From NCBI GenBank assembly GCA_007134485.1, contig SLKT01000140.1, positions 1-32,705 on the forward strand: DNA of 32,705 bases. The letters run 5' to 3'. The DNA is from Wenzhouxiangella sp. (GTDB lineage: Bacteria; Pseudomonadota; Gammaproteobacteria; Xanthomonadales; Wenzhouxiangellaceae). The notes beneath the pieces were generated by a model. That model was not told where the DNA came from, made no database searches, and saw only the letters and a program-made list of their open reading frames with translations. Below are positions 1 through 6,206 of this stretch, in pieces. Both the position numbers and the translations under genes were made by a program. Every line of letters starts with the position of its first letter. Position 1 is the first letter of the stretch.

Positions 1-59
1 CGGTATAGCCGCTCCAGATCTTTCCGGGCCTCATCGGTGTAACGCAGGTGGTAATTCAC
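1..59 (-). CDS. RelE/ParE-type toxin, N-terminal fragment cut by window edge
   Basis: Nineteen codons are visible before the window ends. The start is GTG at 59-57, and it overlaps the TGA stop of the upstream antitoxin (58-56) in the arrangement GTGA. The visible residues, M-N-Y-H-L-R-Y-T-D-E-A-R-K-D-L-E-R-L-Y-R, match the usual N-terminus of RelE/ParE-superfamily toxins: a short beta strand, then a helix with A-x-x-D-L-x-x-L. The overlap with a helix-rich small protein gene supports a toxin-antitoxin operon with translational coupling. The toxin target (ribosome-bound mRNA or gyrase) cannot be told from this fragment. Confidence 0.7.
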   Translation of the reverse strand, partial: MNYHLRYTDEARKDLERLY

Positions 60-325
60 CGCTCCCGTTGCTCTGCCGTCTCCAGAATTTCCCGAAGCGA
101 ATCCATGACATCGTCATGGCTATGGTAAATGCCCGTGCGCTGCGACTGCTCCCGTGCAGCCAGTCCGCGGGCGATGAATTCCTGCCGGGTTCGGCGATAG
201 TCCACCTGCCGACGCACGGCCTCCTCGACAAATGCCGACAAGGTTTCACCTTCATCCAGTACGCTTTCGGTAGCCGCCCGAAACTCCGGGGTGACGCGAA
301 GCATGGGCAATGTTGCGGACTTCAT
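56..325 (-). CDS. Antitoxin of a type II toxin-antitoxin pair (ribbon-helix-helix, YlcI/YnfO-like)
   Basis: An 89-residue protein starting M-K-S-A-T-L-P. The N-terminal strand T-L-P-M-L-R-V is followed by two helices containing L-S-A-F-V-E-E-A-V-R-R-Q, the pattern of a ribbon-helix-helix DNA-binding antitoxin. The C-terminal half, with Y-H-S-H-D-D-V-M-D-S-L, is the kind of segment that wraps a ParE/RelE toxin. ATG at 325 is preferred over an in-frame ATG at 355. GGAG lies 6 bases upstream of 325, and the 355 start would sit inside the promoter palindrome (338-356). Its stop overlaps the toxin start. It probably represses its own operon and neutralises the toxin; the exact family is an inference from length and pattern. 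Confidence 0.75.
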   Translation of the reverse strand: MKSATLPMLRVTPEFRAATESVLDEGETLSAFVEEAVRRQVDYRRTRQEFIARGLAAREQSQRTGIYHSHDDVMDSLREILETAEQRER

Positions 326-337
326 AACTGGCTCCGT

Positions 338-356
338 ATTGCATTTGCAATGCAAT
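338..356. promoter_or_regulatory. Palindromic operator of the toxin-antitoxin operon
   Basis: A perfect inverted repeat, ATTGCATT-TGC-AATGCAAT, with 8-base arms and a 3-base centre. It lies 13 bases upstream of the antitoxin start codon. Ribbon-helix-helix antitoxins commonly bind such palindromes over their own promoter, so autoregulation is inferred. Confidence 0.6.
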
Positions 357-747
357 TGTCTCTGGCCGGGCCATCAGTGTCAAGCCGATGCCGCCCCTAA
401 GCAGGGAATTCCGGGACAGGCAGAGCGCCGGCCAAAGCCGGTGGTAGATCAAGCGGTGAAAGTCCGAAATCCGGAAAGGCGTGCCACCCCGCCAGTGCCC
501 TGAAATATGGGCCTCGACAACTGGCTGTGAGCCGAGGAACCATCGGTTTTGATATTTTACAAACTCGAGAACATATTCCGCGAAGCAGGGCAATGAAATT
601 CGAATGGGAGCCTCATCCATCGGGGATGTGACCCGACCTGCCTGGCCCGGAAACTCCTGATCGGAATGGAATACCACTCGACTTCAAATGGGAGGTTATG
701 CTAGTTTGTCTAGAGCCAAATATCGATTTCCAACTGAGGGGCCTTTA
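357..747. other. Stretch without a convincing gene; possible structured remnant
   Basis: No open frame here has both a start signal and a protein-like composition. Around 445-545 there are several short self-complementary blocks, and the sequence gcggtgaaagtcc (454-466) resembles segments seen in group II intron domain I. No domain V hairpin and no reverse transcriptase were found, so this is only a hint. The last part (about 690-747) is likely the promoter and leader of the lipoprotein gene that starts at 748. Confidence 0.3.
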
Positions 748-1608
748 ATGTTATATGTTCATCGCTCGACGCTTTGCGCACTTGCTGTCGCTGTTGTGGC
801 TGCCCTTTCGGGCTGTGCCTCGACAAAAACAATATCTGAGGTCGGATTCCCACTCAGTGAGTCGGATGTTTATATCACCGCGTATCAGAACGAACTCGAT
901 ACGGAGGCATCCTCAACAAATCCAGGTGCCGCGGGTGGCGGTGTGTTGGGTGTGTTGATTGCCAGCACCATCGACAGTACCCGAAATCGACGTGCTGAAG
1001 AAGCCGTAGCGGAACTCCGTGATTCGCTAATCGACTTCGCCATTGCGGATGAATTCTCCCGCAAAATCGTCGAATCAGAACTGCCCCAACAAGTCAGCCT
1101 GATCGCGCCAAGAATACTTACTGATGAACCCACAGCCGACTTCCAGCATGACCGGGACTTCATCGATATTCGCCCTGCGGTTCGACTGTCTAATGACTTG
1201 TCGGCTTTGGAAGTGAGCATATTGATCAGGGAGTTCGAGTTGACAAACAGAGAACAGCCTCGGTTTTCTGGATTTGGACAGCAGTACATCTTCGTTCATG
1301 CACTTCCGCAGCCAGAGGGTGGTAGGAGCAGGACTGACTATGCCGAAGCCTGGTTGGCCTTGGGAGTTGAGGCTATCGAGCGTTTAATTGTGTTCGGCAT
1401 GGATGCGGCCATCGAGGCAGCTCAATTGCATTTTCGAGAAGGTGAGTTAGCCTTGGCAAGTACAACCCGTTACCGCATACCCGATTACTCGCAGCGCGCT
1501 AGATATCATGTCTGGCGAGAGACCGATGAGTTGCTTTGGATGCTCCTTCGTCCAACTTCAGATGAGATCATTATCGCGAAAAGGGATTCAGTAGTCCCGG
1601 TGAACTAG
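748..1608 (+). CDS. Predicted lipoprotein of unknown function
   Basis: A 286-residue protein with a lipoprotein signal: hydrophobic A-L-A-V-A-V-V-A-A, then the lipobox L-S-G-C at about residues 20-23. The start at 748 is chosen because GAGGGG lies a few bases upstream and the signal peptide begins there. The longer frame from 688 would add 20 residues before the signal. A glycine-rich helix (G-A-A-G-G-G-V-L-G-V-L-I-A) at about residues 58-70 resembles the Gly-rich segment of some outer-membrane-associated lipoproteins. The rest is mixed alpha/beta without a motif I recognise. A second lipoprotein gene follows after 19 bases, so the two are probably co-transcribed and may act together in the envelope. 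Confidence 0.75.
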   Translation: MLYVHRSTLCALAVAVVAALSGCASTKTISEVGFPLSESDVYITAYQNELDTEASSTNPGAAGGGVLGVLIASTIDSTRNRRAEEAVAELRDSLIDFAIADEFSRKIVESELPQQVSLIAPRILTDEPTADFQHDRDFIDIRPAVRLSNDLSALEVSILIREFELTNREQPRFSGFGQQYIFVHALPQPEGGRSRTDYAEAWLALGVEAIERLIVFGMDAAIEAAQLHFREGELALASTTRYRIPDYSQRARYHVWRETDELLWMLLRPTSDEIIIAKRDSVVPVN

Positions 1609-1627
1609 GTGATTCAGAGGCTGCCTA

Positions 1628-2170
1628 GTGGCGCTTGATCCTGGCAACGTTCGGCACTGTCTCTGTGCTGTTGGTTGCAGTATTGTTCTGTTAACCGGTT
1701 GCGGGAGCTCACAGCATCGAGTGATCGAACTTGATTCGTCGGATTCAAGCTTCCGCGCTGAGGAGCTTGATTGTGAGCTTAGCTTTGATGGCGTGGTAGA
1801 CCGCCGTCAAAGTAAACGCTTTGTCGATCCATCCTGGAATACCTATGACGTTGAGAATTTTCTTGACTATTTGGATGGTCACATTGATGCCATTACTTGC
1901 TGCGGGCAGAAGGGGCCGGAGTTGAAGGTTGAGGTGCGTCACGCATACGCACAAGGCAAGGCCATGCGGGGATTCTATACGGTTGTTCTGAGTCTGATTC
2001 TTGACGACAGTCCACCCATCGTGCTCAGAGGTCGCCACGATGTAACCAACTGGTTAGGCTCCAGCCGGGAGTTTCAGCTCGGCCTGACTGCTGCTGCCGA
2101 TCAAGCGTTGAACAAGATCCATGCCATTCTTGCTGAATCAAAGCAGTGCCGCTTTGAGAGTGAGCCTTGA
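1628..2170 (+). CDS. Small predicted lipoprotein, second gene of a lipoprotein pair
   Basis: A 180-residue protein starting with GTG at 1628, with AGAGG about 9 bases upstream. The N-terminus C-A-V-G-C-S-I-V-L-L-T-G-C carries the lipobox L-L-T-G-C, giving a mature protein anchored at Cys25. The mature part has a Cys pair at C-C-G-Q-K and otherwise no motif I recognise. It follows the lipoprotein gene ending at 1608 by 19 bases on the same strand. The repeat cluster at 2238-2640 begins shortly after its stop, and the first hairpin there could serve as the transcript end. Confidence 0.7.
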   Translation: MALDPGNVRHCLCAVGCSIVLLTGCGSSQHRVIELDSSDSSFRAEELDCELSFDGVVDRRQSKRFVDPSWNTYDVENFLDYLDGHIDAITCCGQKGPELKVEVRHAYAQGKAMRGFYTVVLSLILDDSPPIVLRGRHDVTNWLGSSREFQLGLTAAADQALNKIHAILAESKQCRFESEP

Positions 2171-2237
2171 TTCATTGCAGAATCCAGGGCATACCCTGTT
2201 AGAACGATTCCGTTCGTACCTTGCAATACTCGGACTT

Positions 2238-2365
2238 ATTAACCCGGCAGGTATGTAGATCACATTCAGGGCGTCAAGCAGGCCCCGAATCAAGGCGTCG
2301 CTCGCAGGCAATGGTGATTCCATTGGCAAGAGCGAGAACGCAGAGTCGGGGCCTGCTTGGCGCCC
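2238..2365 (+). repeat. Repeat unit 1 with long stem-loop
   Basis: The unit begins with a foot, ATTAACCCGGCAGG, that continues through TGTAGATCACATTCA. It then forms a hairpin: GGGCG (2269-2273) and AAGCAGGCCCCGA (2276-2288) pair with TCGGGGCCTGCTT (2346-2358) and CGCCC (2361-2365). Inside are GCGT/ACGC, CGCTC/GAGCG and CAATGG/CCATTG stems around the loop TGATT. The same unit recurs at 2521-2640. Confidence 0.85.
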
Positions 2366-2519
2366 CTAACCAATTGAATTTAAATGACAGGCCGCAGTGT
2401 GGCTTTCGTCAGACTGTGTTATCGAAACTTGCTGTAGAAGTACTACAGCGGCGTTTCGCTGCCTTGCTGACGAAAGCCACACTGCGGCTGAATGCGATCT
2501 ACATACCTGCCGGGTTAAT
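2366..2519 (-). repeat. Repeat unit 2, inverted, with a different hairpin
   Basis: The right end (2489-2519) is the reverse complement of the foot of unit 1, with one or two changes. The body instead carries another hairpin: 2391-2412 pairs perfectly with 2467-2488 (22 bases per arm), with inner CGAAAC/GTTTCG and GCTGTAG/CTACAGC stems. The unit thus shares the foot but not the stem sequence with units 1 and 3. Confidence 0.8.
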
Positions 2520-2520
2520 A

Positions 2521-2640
2521 TTAGCCCGGCAGGCATGTAGATCACATTCATGGCTTCAAGCAGGGTCCGAATCAAGGCGTCGCTCGCAGGCAATGGTGAT
2601 TCCATTGGCAAGAGCGAGAACGCAGAGTCGGGCCCTGGAA
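2521..2640 (+). repeat. Repeat unit 3, direct copy of unit 1
   Basis: Nearly identical to unit 1 from the foot through the inner loop. The outer stem differs in both arms, so pairing is kept: CAGGGTCCGA faces TCGGGCCCTG, where unit 1 has CAGGCCCCGA and TCGGGGCCTG. Its foot and that of unit 2 form a head-to-head palindrome (2489-2514 with 2525-2550). Confidence 0.8.
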
Positions 2641-2821
2641 GAGCAATTTGGCGCCTGGCAGCCGACCTCAGCTTCCCTGCTGGGTGAGAAGCCAGGAGAC
2701 ACGTTGTTCTAAGTAGGCCCCAGCCAAGGAAAGAAATTGGGAAGGCAAGAGTGGGCTCGAGCCGCTCGGACTCCAGACTGATATAGTGTCGTTCAGGGGC
2801 TGGTTACAATTGAGGGATGAA

Positions 2822-3682
2822 ATGATTCCGACCCGAATTTTCATGCCATTCGTCATCCTTGGATTGGCCCTTTCCGTTGCTGAGCCGACTTCGGGTTCTA
2901 AAGTGGATCCAATCTTTTCCGATAGATTCAAGGATCTGACTTTCCAGGACTGTGATGACTGCCCGACAATGGTGATGATCCCGTCCGGGACCTTTGTTCA
3001 GGGCAGCCCGGCCACTGAGCCGGAGAGCATGCCTACCGAACGCCCGCAGCGCGAGGTCGGCGTTCCGGCCTTTGCCATGGGCCAAACGGCGGTGACCTTT
3101 GATGAGTGGGAGGCCTGCGTGAATGACTTGGGTTGCACGCACAACCCCGGCGATCAAGCCTGGGGGCGGGATAGTCGTCCGGTGATCAATGTAAGCTGGG
3201 ATGATGCTCAGGAATACGTGACCTGGCTAAGCATCAAAACCGGACAGGATTATCGCCTGCCATCGGAGTCGGAATGGGAGTACGCTACCCGCGCCCGTAC
3301 AATCGGCCGCTTCAACACCGGCGACTGCATTACGACTGAACAGGCCAATTTCAATGGCACGGTCCCGGCCAAGGGCTGCCCGGTTGGTATTTTTCGAGAT
3401 CAGACAGAGCCGGTCGGCAGCTTTTCCCGCAACGCCTTTGGCCTTTATGACACCCATGGCAATGTCTCGGAATGGGTGCAGGACTGTGCAAACCTGGACT
3501 ACAACGGCGCACCGACTGACGGCAGTGCGTGGATGTCGGGTTTCTGCGACTTTGCCGTACTTCGAGGAGGCTCCTGGGGTAACCATGGCCATCAAGTGCG
3601 CTCCGCCTCTCGCAATGAGTCGAACCGCGACACTCGCTTCATTAACGCAGGCTTCCGTGTGGCCAGGTCCGTGGAGCCTTGA
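2822..3682 (+). CDS. Exported FGE-sulfatase/SUMF1-fold protein
   Basis: A 286-residue protein with an N-terminal signal segment (I-F-M-P-F-V-I-L-G-L-A-L-S-V-A). A formylglycine-generating-enzyme-type fold follows, from about residue 47 to the end. Family marks in order are M-V-M-I-P-S-G-T-F, P-V-I-N-V-S-W-D-D-A, Y-R-L-P-S-E-S-E-W-E-Y-A, N-A-F-G-L-Y-D-T-H-G-N-V-S-E-W, L-R-G-G-S-W and G-F-R-V-A-R. True sulfatase-activating enzymes have catalytic cysteines just after the R-G-G-S block. Here that stretch is G-N-H-G-H-Q-V-R-S-A-S-R-N with no Cys, so activity on sulfatases is unlikely. A structural, ligand-binding or signalling role is more plausible. ATG at 2822 is chosen because GAGGGA precedes it. 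Confidence 0.85.
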   Translation: MIPTRIFMPFVILGLALSVAEPTSGSKVDPIFSDRFKDLTFQDCDDCPTMVMIPSGTFVQGSPATEPESMPTERPQREVGVPAFAMGQTAVTFDEWEACVNDLGCTHNPGDQAWGRDSRPVINVSWDDAQEYVTWLSIKTGQDYRLPSESEWEYATRARTIGRFNTGDCITTEQANFNGTVPAKGCPVGIFRDQTEPVGSFSRNAFGLYDTHGNVSEWVQDCANLDYNGAPTDGSAWMSGFCDFAVLRGGSWGNHGHQVRSASRNESNRDTRFINAGFRVARSVEP

Positions 3683-3738
3683 GCCATGCAACGATCATCC
3701 CTTCGCTATCGCCGGGGTCATGGATCCAGTGAATCGAT

Positions 3739-3771
3739 AAGAAATTTCCTATGCTCGATAGGATTTATCTT
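3739..3771. other. Imperfect AT-rich stem-loop in the gap after the SUMF1-fold gene
   Basis: Bases 3739-3752 pair with 3758-3771 in 11 of 14 positions around the loop GCTCG. It lies 57 bases after the stop of the gene ending at 3682. There is no T tract, so a role as terminator is only a suggestion. The rest of 3683-3905 shows nothing I recognise except the GGGAG SD at 3894-3898 for the next gene. Confidence 0.35.
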
Positions 3772-3905
3772 ACCGGACCGAAGGTTGATTCCTGTTGCCT
3801 GAATAGCCATGATGAACTAATCTTGATCAGGCCGGGGAGGGGTCAAGCGGCCAATTGTGTCGCTTGGGCACCGGAATCGTTGATGTTGTGAATGGGAGTA
3901 CGCAC

Positions 3906-4856
3906 ATGCTGATGACGTCTATCAAGCTTTCCTTTTTGAATGTTCTGCCAACCAACAAGCGGCTCGCTATCGGAGCGGAGCGGCGGCTGGGTAAACTGCT
4001 GAATCGACGGTCAAGTAGAGGTTTGCCCTGGAGAAAACTGTTGGTTCGTCTCGCGACGGTGTATACATTTGCTATTTCGCCAGCGCTCTTGGCCGGCTCG
4101 GACACCGGTTTGTGCGGACCCAACGGCGAGCACGTTTTCGAGAGTGCAAAGTATTACCACGGGGATGGATTGATTCGCCTTGATGAGGATCGTACGGTTC
4201 AGGTGATCCTGGAAACCGACGAAGAGGGTGGAGAAGTCGTATTGTTCAGTGCAGCTTTCTTTCAGGATGCCGGACCCTTCGACGCGGATCTGTTTCCCGG
4301 GGTCGATACTACAGTGCCAATCACCGTTTCAGAACGACGGGCAAGCTTGTATCACGAAACCAAGCTGTACGTCGATGATGACCGCGAGGCCACCTTCACG
4401 TTTTTTGTCGAAGCAAACGAGTGCTCAATCACGAAACGGGAGCTTGAGCAATATCTGAACAATCGGATTTACCCCGCAGCGGCGCTCCGTCGCAACAATT
4501 TGCCTACTGGTACGAAGCTGGACTCTGCTGAAGTCCGCGAAGCCCTGGCGTATCCTTTGACGGTTTTAGAACCGGGAGCAGCCACTCTATCGGTCCTGTG
4601 GTGCCAGTCCGGTGGTCCTGGCGCCAAGTCTTGCAGCATAGATTACGGAGGGATCGGACCGATCTTGGCTGGAGGCTGTTCGGCAGACTGTGTTGCTCCA
4701 CAGTATGCATGCTGCGGGCTTGGTTTAAGGTCGAATTGTACGTGCAGATCACCTTCTTCGGGTGACGGAGACTCGGATGAAAGATGGTGGTTGCCATCTT
4801 GGTGGCCATGGCCTGGTGGCGATGACGTTGATTCTCTTGTAGAAGACCAGTACTGA
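3906..4856 (+). CDS. Secreted Cys- and Trp-rich protein of unknown function
   Basis: A 316-residue protein starting at ATG 3906, with GGGAG 7 bases upstream. The longer frame from 3855 lacks such a signal. A basic N-terminal stretch of about 45 residues precedes a hydrophobic segment (L-A-T-V-Y-T-F-A-I-S-P-A-L-L-A-G), so the export signal is unusually long or the first part is cytoplasmic. The central part is acidic and beta-rich (V-Q-V-I-L-E-T-D-E-E-G-G-E-V-V-L-F). The last 90 residues hold most cysteines (W-C-Q-S, K-S-C-S, G-G-C-S-A-D-C, Y-A-C-C, N-C-T-C-R) and end in a Trp/Pro patch, R-W-W-L-P-S-W-W-P-W-P. This suggests a disulfide-stabilised exported C-terminus. No family recognised. Confidence 0.65.
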   Translation: MLMTSIKLSFLNVLPTNKRLAIGAERRLGKLLNRRSSRGLPWRKLLVRLATVYTFAISPALLAGSDTGLCGPNGEHVFESAKYYHGDGLIRLDEDRTVQVILETDEEGGEVVLFSAAFFQDAGPFDADLFPGVDTTVPITVSERRASLYHETKLYVDDDREATFTFFVEANECSITKRELEQYLNNRIYPAAALRRNNLPTGTKLDSAEVREALAYPLTVLEPGAATLSVLWCQSGGPGAKSCSIDYGGIGPILAGGCSADCVAPQYACCGLGLRSNCTCRSPSSGDGDSDERWWLPSWWPWPGGDDVDSLVEDQY

Positions 4857-4909
4857 AGAAATAGCACAGACACTGGCCCAAGCCTTGTTTCTGCTCCAGT
4901 ACGCAACGT

Positions 4910-6064
4910 TTAGCTCTGGTTGCCGAGCCATCCGCGACGCCGAAACCACAGCAGAAGTACGCCGGCCACGATCGCCATGAACCCGAGTACCGCAAAGTAG
5001 CCCCATGGCTGAGCCAGCTCGGGCATGTATTCGAAGTTCATGCCGTATATGCCGACGATAAAGGTCAGCGGAATGAAGATGCTGGCCATGATGGTCAGGG
5101 TTTTCATGACCTCATTGGTGCGGTTGGCACTGATCGACAGGTGGATCTCGACCAGGCTGGCGGCCAGTTCGCGGGTGGTTTCGACCATGTCCATGAGTTG
5201 GACGGTGCAGTCGTAGACATCGCGCAGGTAGATGTGGGTTTCGCGACGAAAGAACTCTTCGTCGCGAAGCAGCCGCGCCATCAGGTCACGCTGGCGCCAG
5301 AAGATGCGCCCGAGTGTGATCAGGGCGCGGCGTTGCCGGTGGATATTGCCGAGCATGCCCTGGCCACGCCCGGTCATGACCGATTCCTCGGCTTCGTCGA
5401 CCTGGTCGGCAAGTGCTTCGACGACCGGGAAACTCGCATCGACAGCCAGATTGAGCAAGGCGCAGGCGAGATAGTCGACAGACTCGCTGCGCAATCGACT
5501 GGTTGGCCGTTCAAGTCGGGTGAGCACCGGATCGATCAGTGGATCGGGGCGTTCGCGAAAACTCAGCAGCCAGTTGTCGCCGAGCAGCAGCCCCATCTGG
5601 CCCAATCCGGGTCGCTGTTCCTCGCTGCTCAGGTGCAGGGCCTGGATGATGATCAGTGCCTGCTGGTCGAGTGCATTGACCTTGGTCATGCGATCGATAT
5701 TGACCAGGTCGGCCAGTACCATCGGATGCAGGTCAAATAGCTCACCGATGGCGCGAATTCTGGCATCGTCCGCGAATCCTGCAATATCGATCCAGAACCG
5801 ACCGGGCCGGTCGCGCATCTGCTCGATGGTTTCGATATCCGGTTCGTCGATATGCGTGACCTCGTTGTCGTCGATGTGCCACAAGCGAATTCGGGTATCA
5901 AACGCGTCCGGGGCGATGTACAGGGTGCCCGGGGCCTGTCCGGATTCCATAGCACTGCGGTGCGCCGGGCGGCCGAACAGTTCCATGAATGGTGTCTCGA
6001 CGATCGCGCGAACAAAGCGAAGCCCGAGGTCGCGAATGTGGTGCAACTGATTTTCAACAGACAC
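4910..6064 (-). CDS. corA: CorA-family magnesium/divalent cation transporter
   Basis: A 384-residue protein. A large N-terminal cytoplasmic domain (about residues 1-320) is followed by two C-terminal membrane helices. The signature Y-G-M-N-F at about 340-344 lies between them, the selectivity loop of CorA channels, followed by Y-M-P-E-L. The first helix is I-M-A-S-I-F-I-P-L-T-F-I-V-G-I and the second F-A-V-L-G-F-M-A-I-V-A-G-V-L-L-L-W-F. The positively charged end R-R-R-G-W-L is typical. It should form a pentameric inner-membrane channel for Mg2+ (or Co2+/Ni2+). The acidic-loop sequence E-Y-M-P-E-L also occurs in ZntB-like relatives, so the metal is not certain. Confidence 0.92.
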   Translation of the reverse strand: MSVENQLHHIRDLGLRFVRAIVETPFMELFGRPAHRSAMESGQAPGTLYIAPDAFDTRIRLWHIDDNEVTHIDEPDIETIEQMRDRPGRFWIDIAGFADDARIRAIGELFDLHPMVLADLVNIDRMTKVNALDQQALIIIQALHLSSEEQRPGLGQMGLLLGDNWLLSFRERPDPLIDPVLTRLERPTSRLRSESVDYLACALLNLAVDASFPVVEALADQVDEAEESVMTGRGQGMLGNIHRQRRALITLGRIFWRQRDLMARLLRDEEFFRRETHIYLRDVYDCTVQLMDMVETTRELAASLVEIHLSISANRTNEVMKTLTIMASIFIPLTFIVGIYGMNFEYMPELAQPWGYFAVLGFMAIVAGVLLLWFRRRGWLGNQS

Positions 6065-6158
6065 GGTTCATCTCTTCGCAGTGGAGACCTGCGTCATAGT
6101 TTACCCGGCTATTGCATAAGTCCTCGGCACGAGCTTGGGGATCGGTGCTGATTTCGGT

Positions 6159-6200
6159 CTACCGACTACTGACCACTGACTACCGACCTCCGACCTCCGT
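6159..6200. repeat. Six degenerate tandem heptamers
   Basis: Six consecutive 7-base units: ctaccga, ctactga, ccactga, ctaccga, cctccga, cctccgt, roughly C-Y-W-C-Y-G-A. They fill the space between the 3' end of the helicase gene and the 5' side of corA. Short tandem heptamers of this sort occur in intergenic DNA of several bacteria; no function is shown here. Confidence 0.8.
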
Positions 6201-6206
6201 CGCCCC

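Noticed and set aside
252-677. Minus-strand frame of 141 codons beside the antitoxin
   Set aside because: It overlaps the antitoxin gene and its operator in another frame, and lacks an SD or recognisable domain.
2238-2640. CRISPR array or integron attC array
   Set aside because: Units are palindromic, of unequal length, in mixed orientation and without regular spacers; no convincing attC core sites, integrase or Cas genes are present.
2221-2712. Open frame of 163 codons over the repeat cluster
   Set aside because: It runs through all three repeat units, repeats its own amino-acid strings because of the DNA repeats, and has no start signal or protein-like composition.
5141-5740. Long plus-strand frame antisense to corA
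   Set aside because: It mirrors the codon pattern of corA, which has clear family motifs; no start signal.
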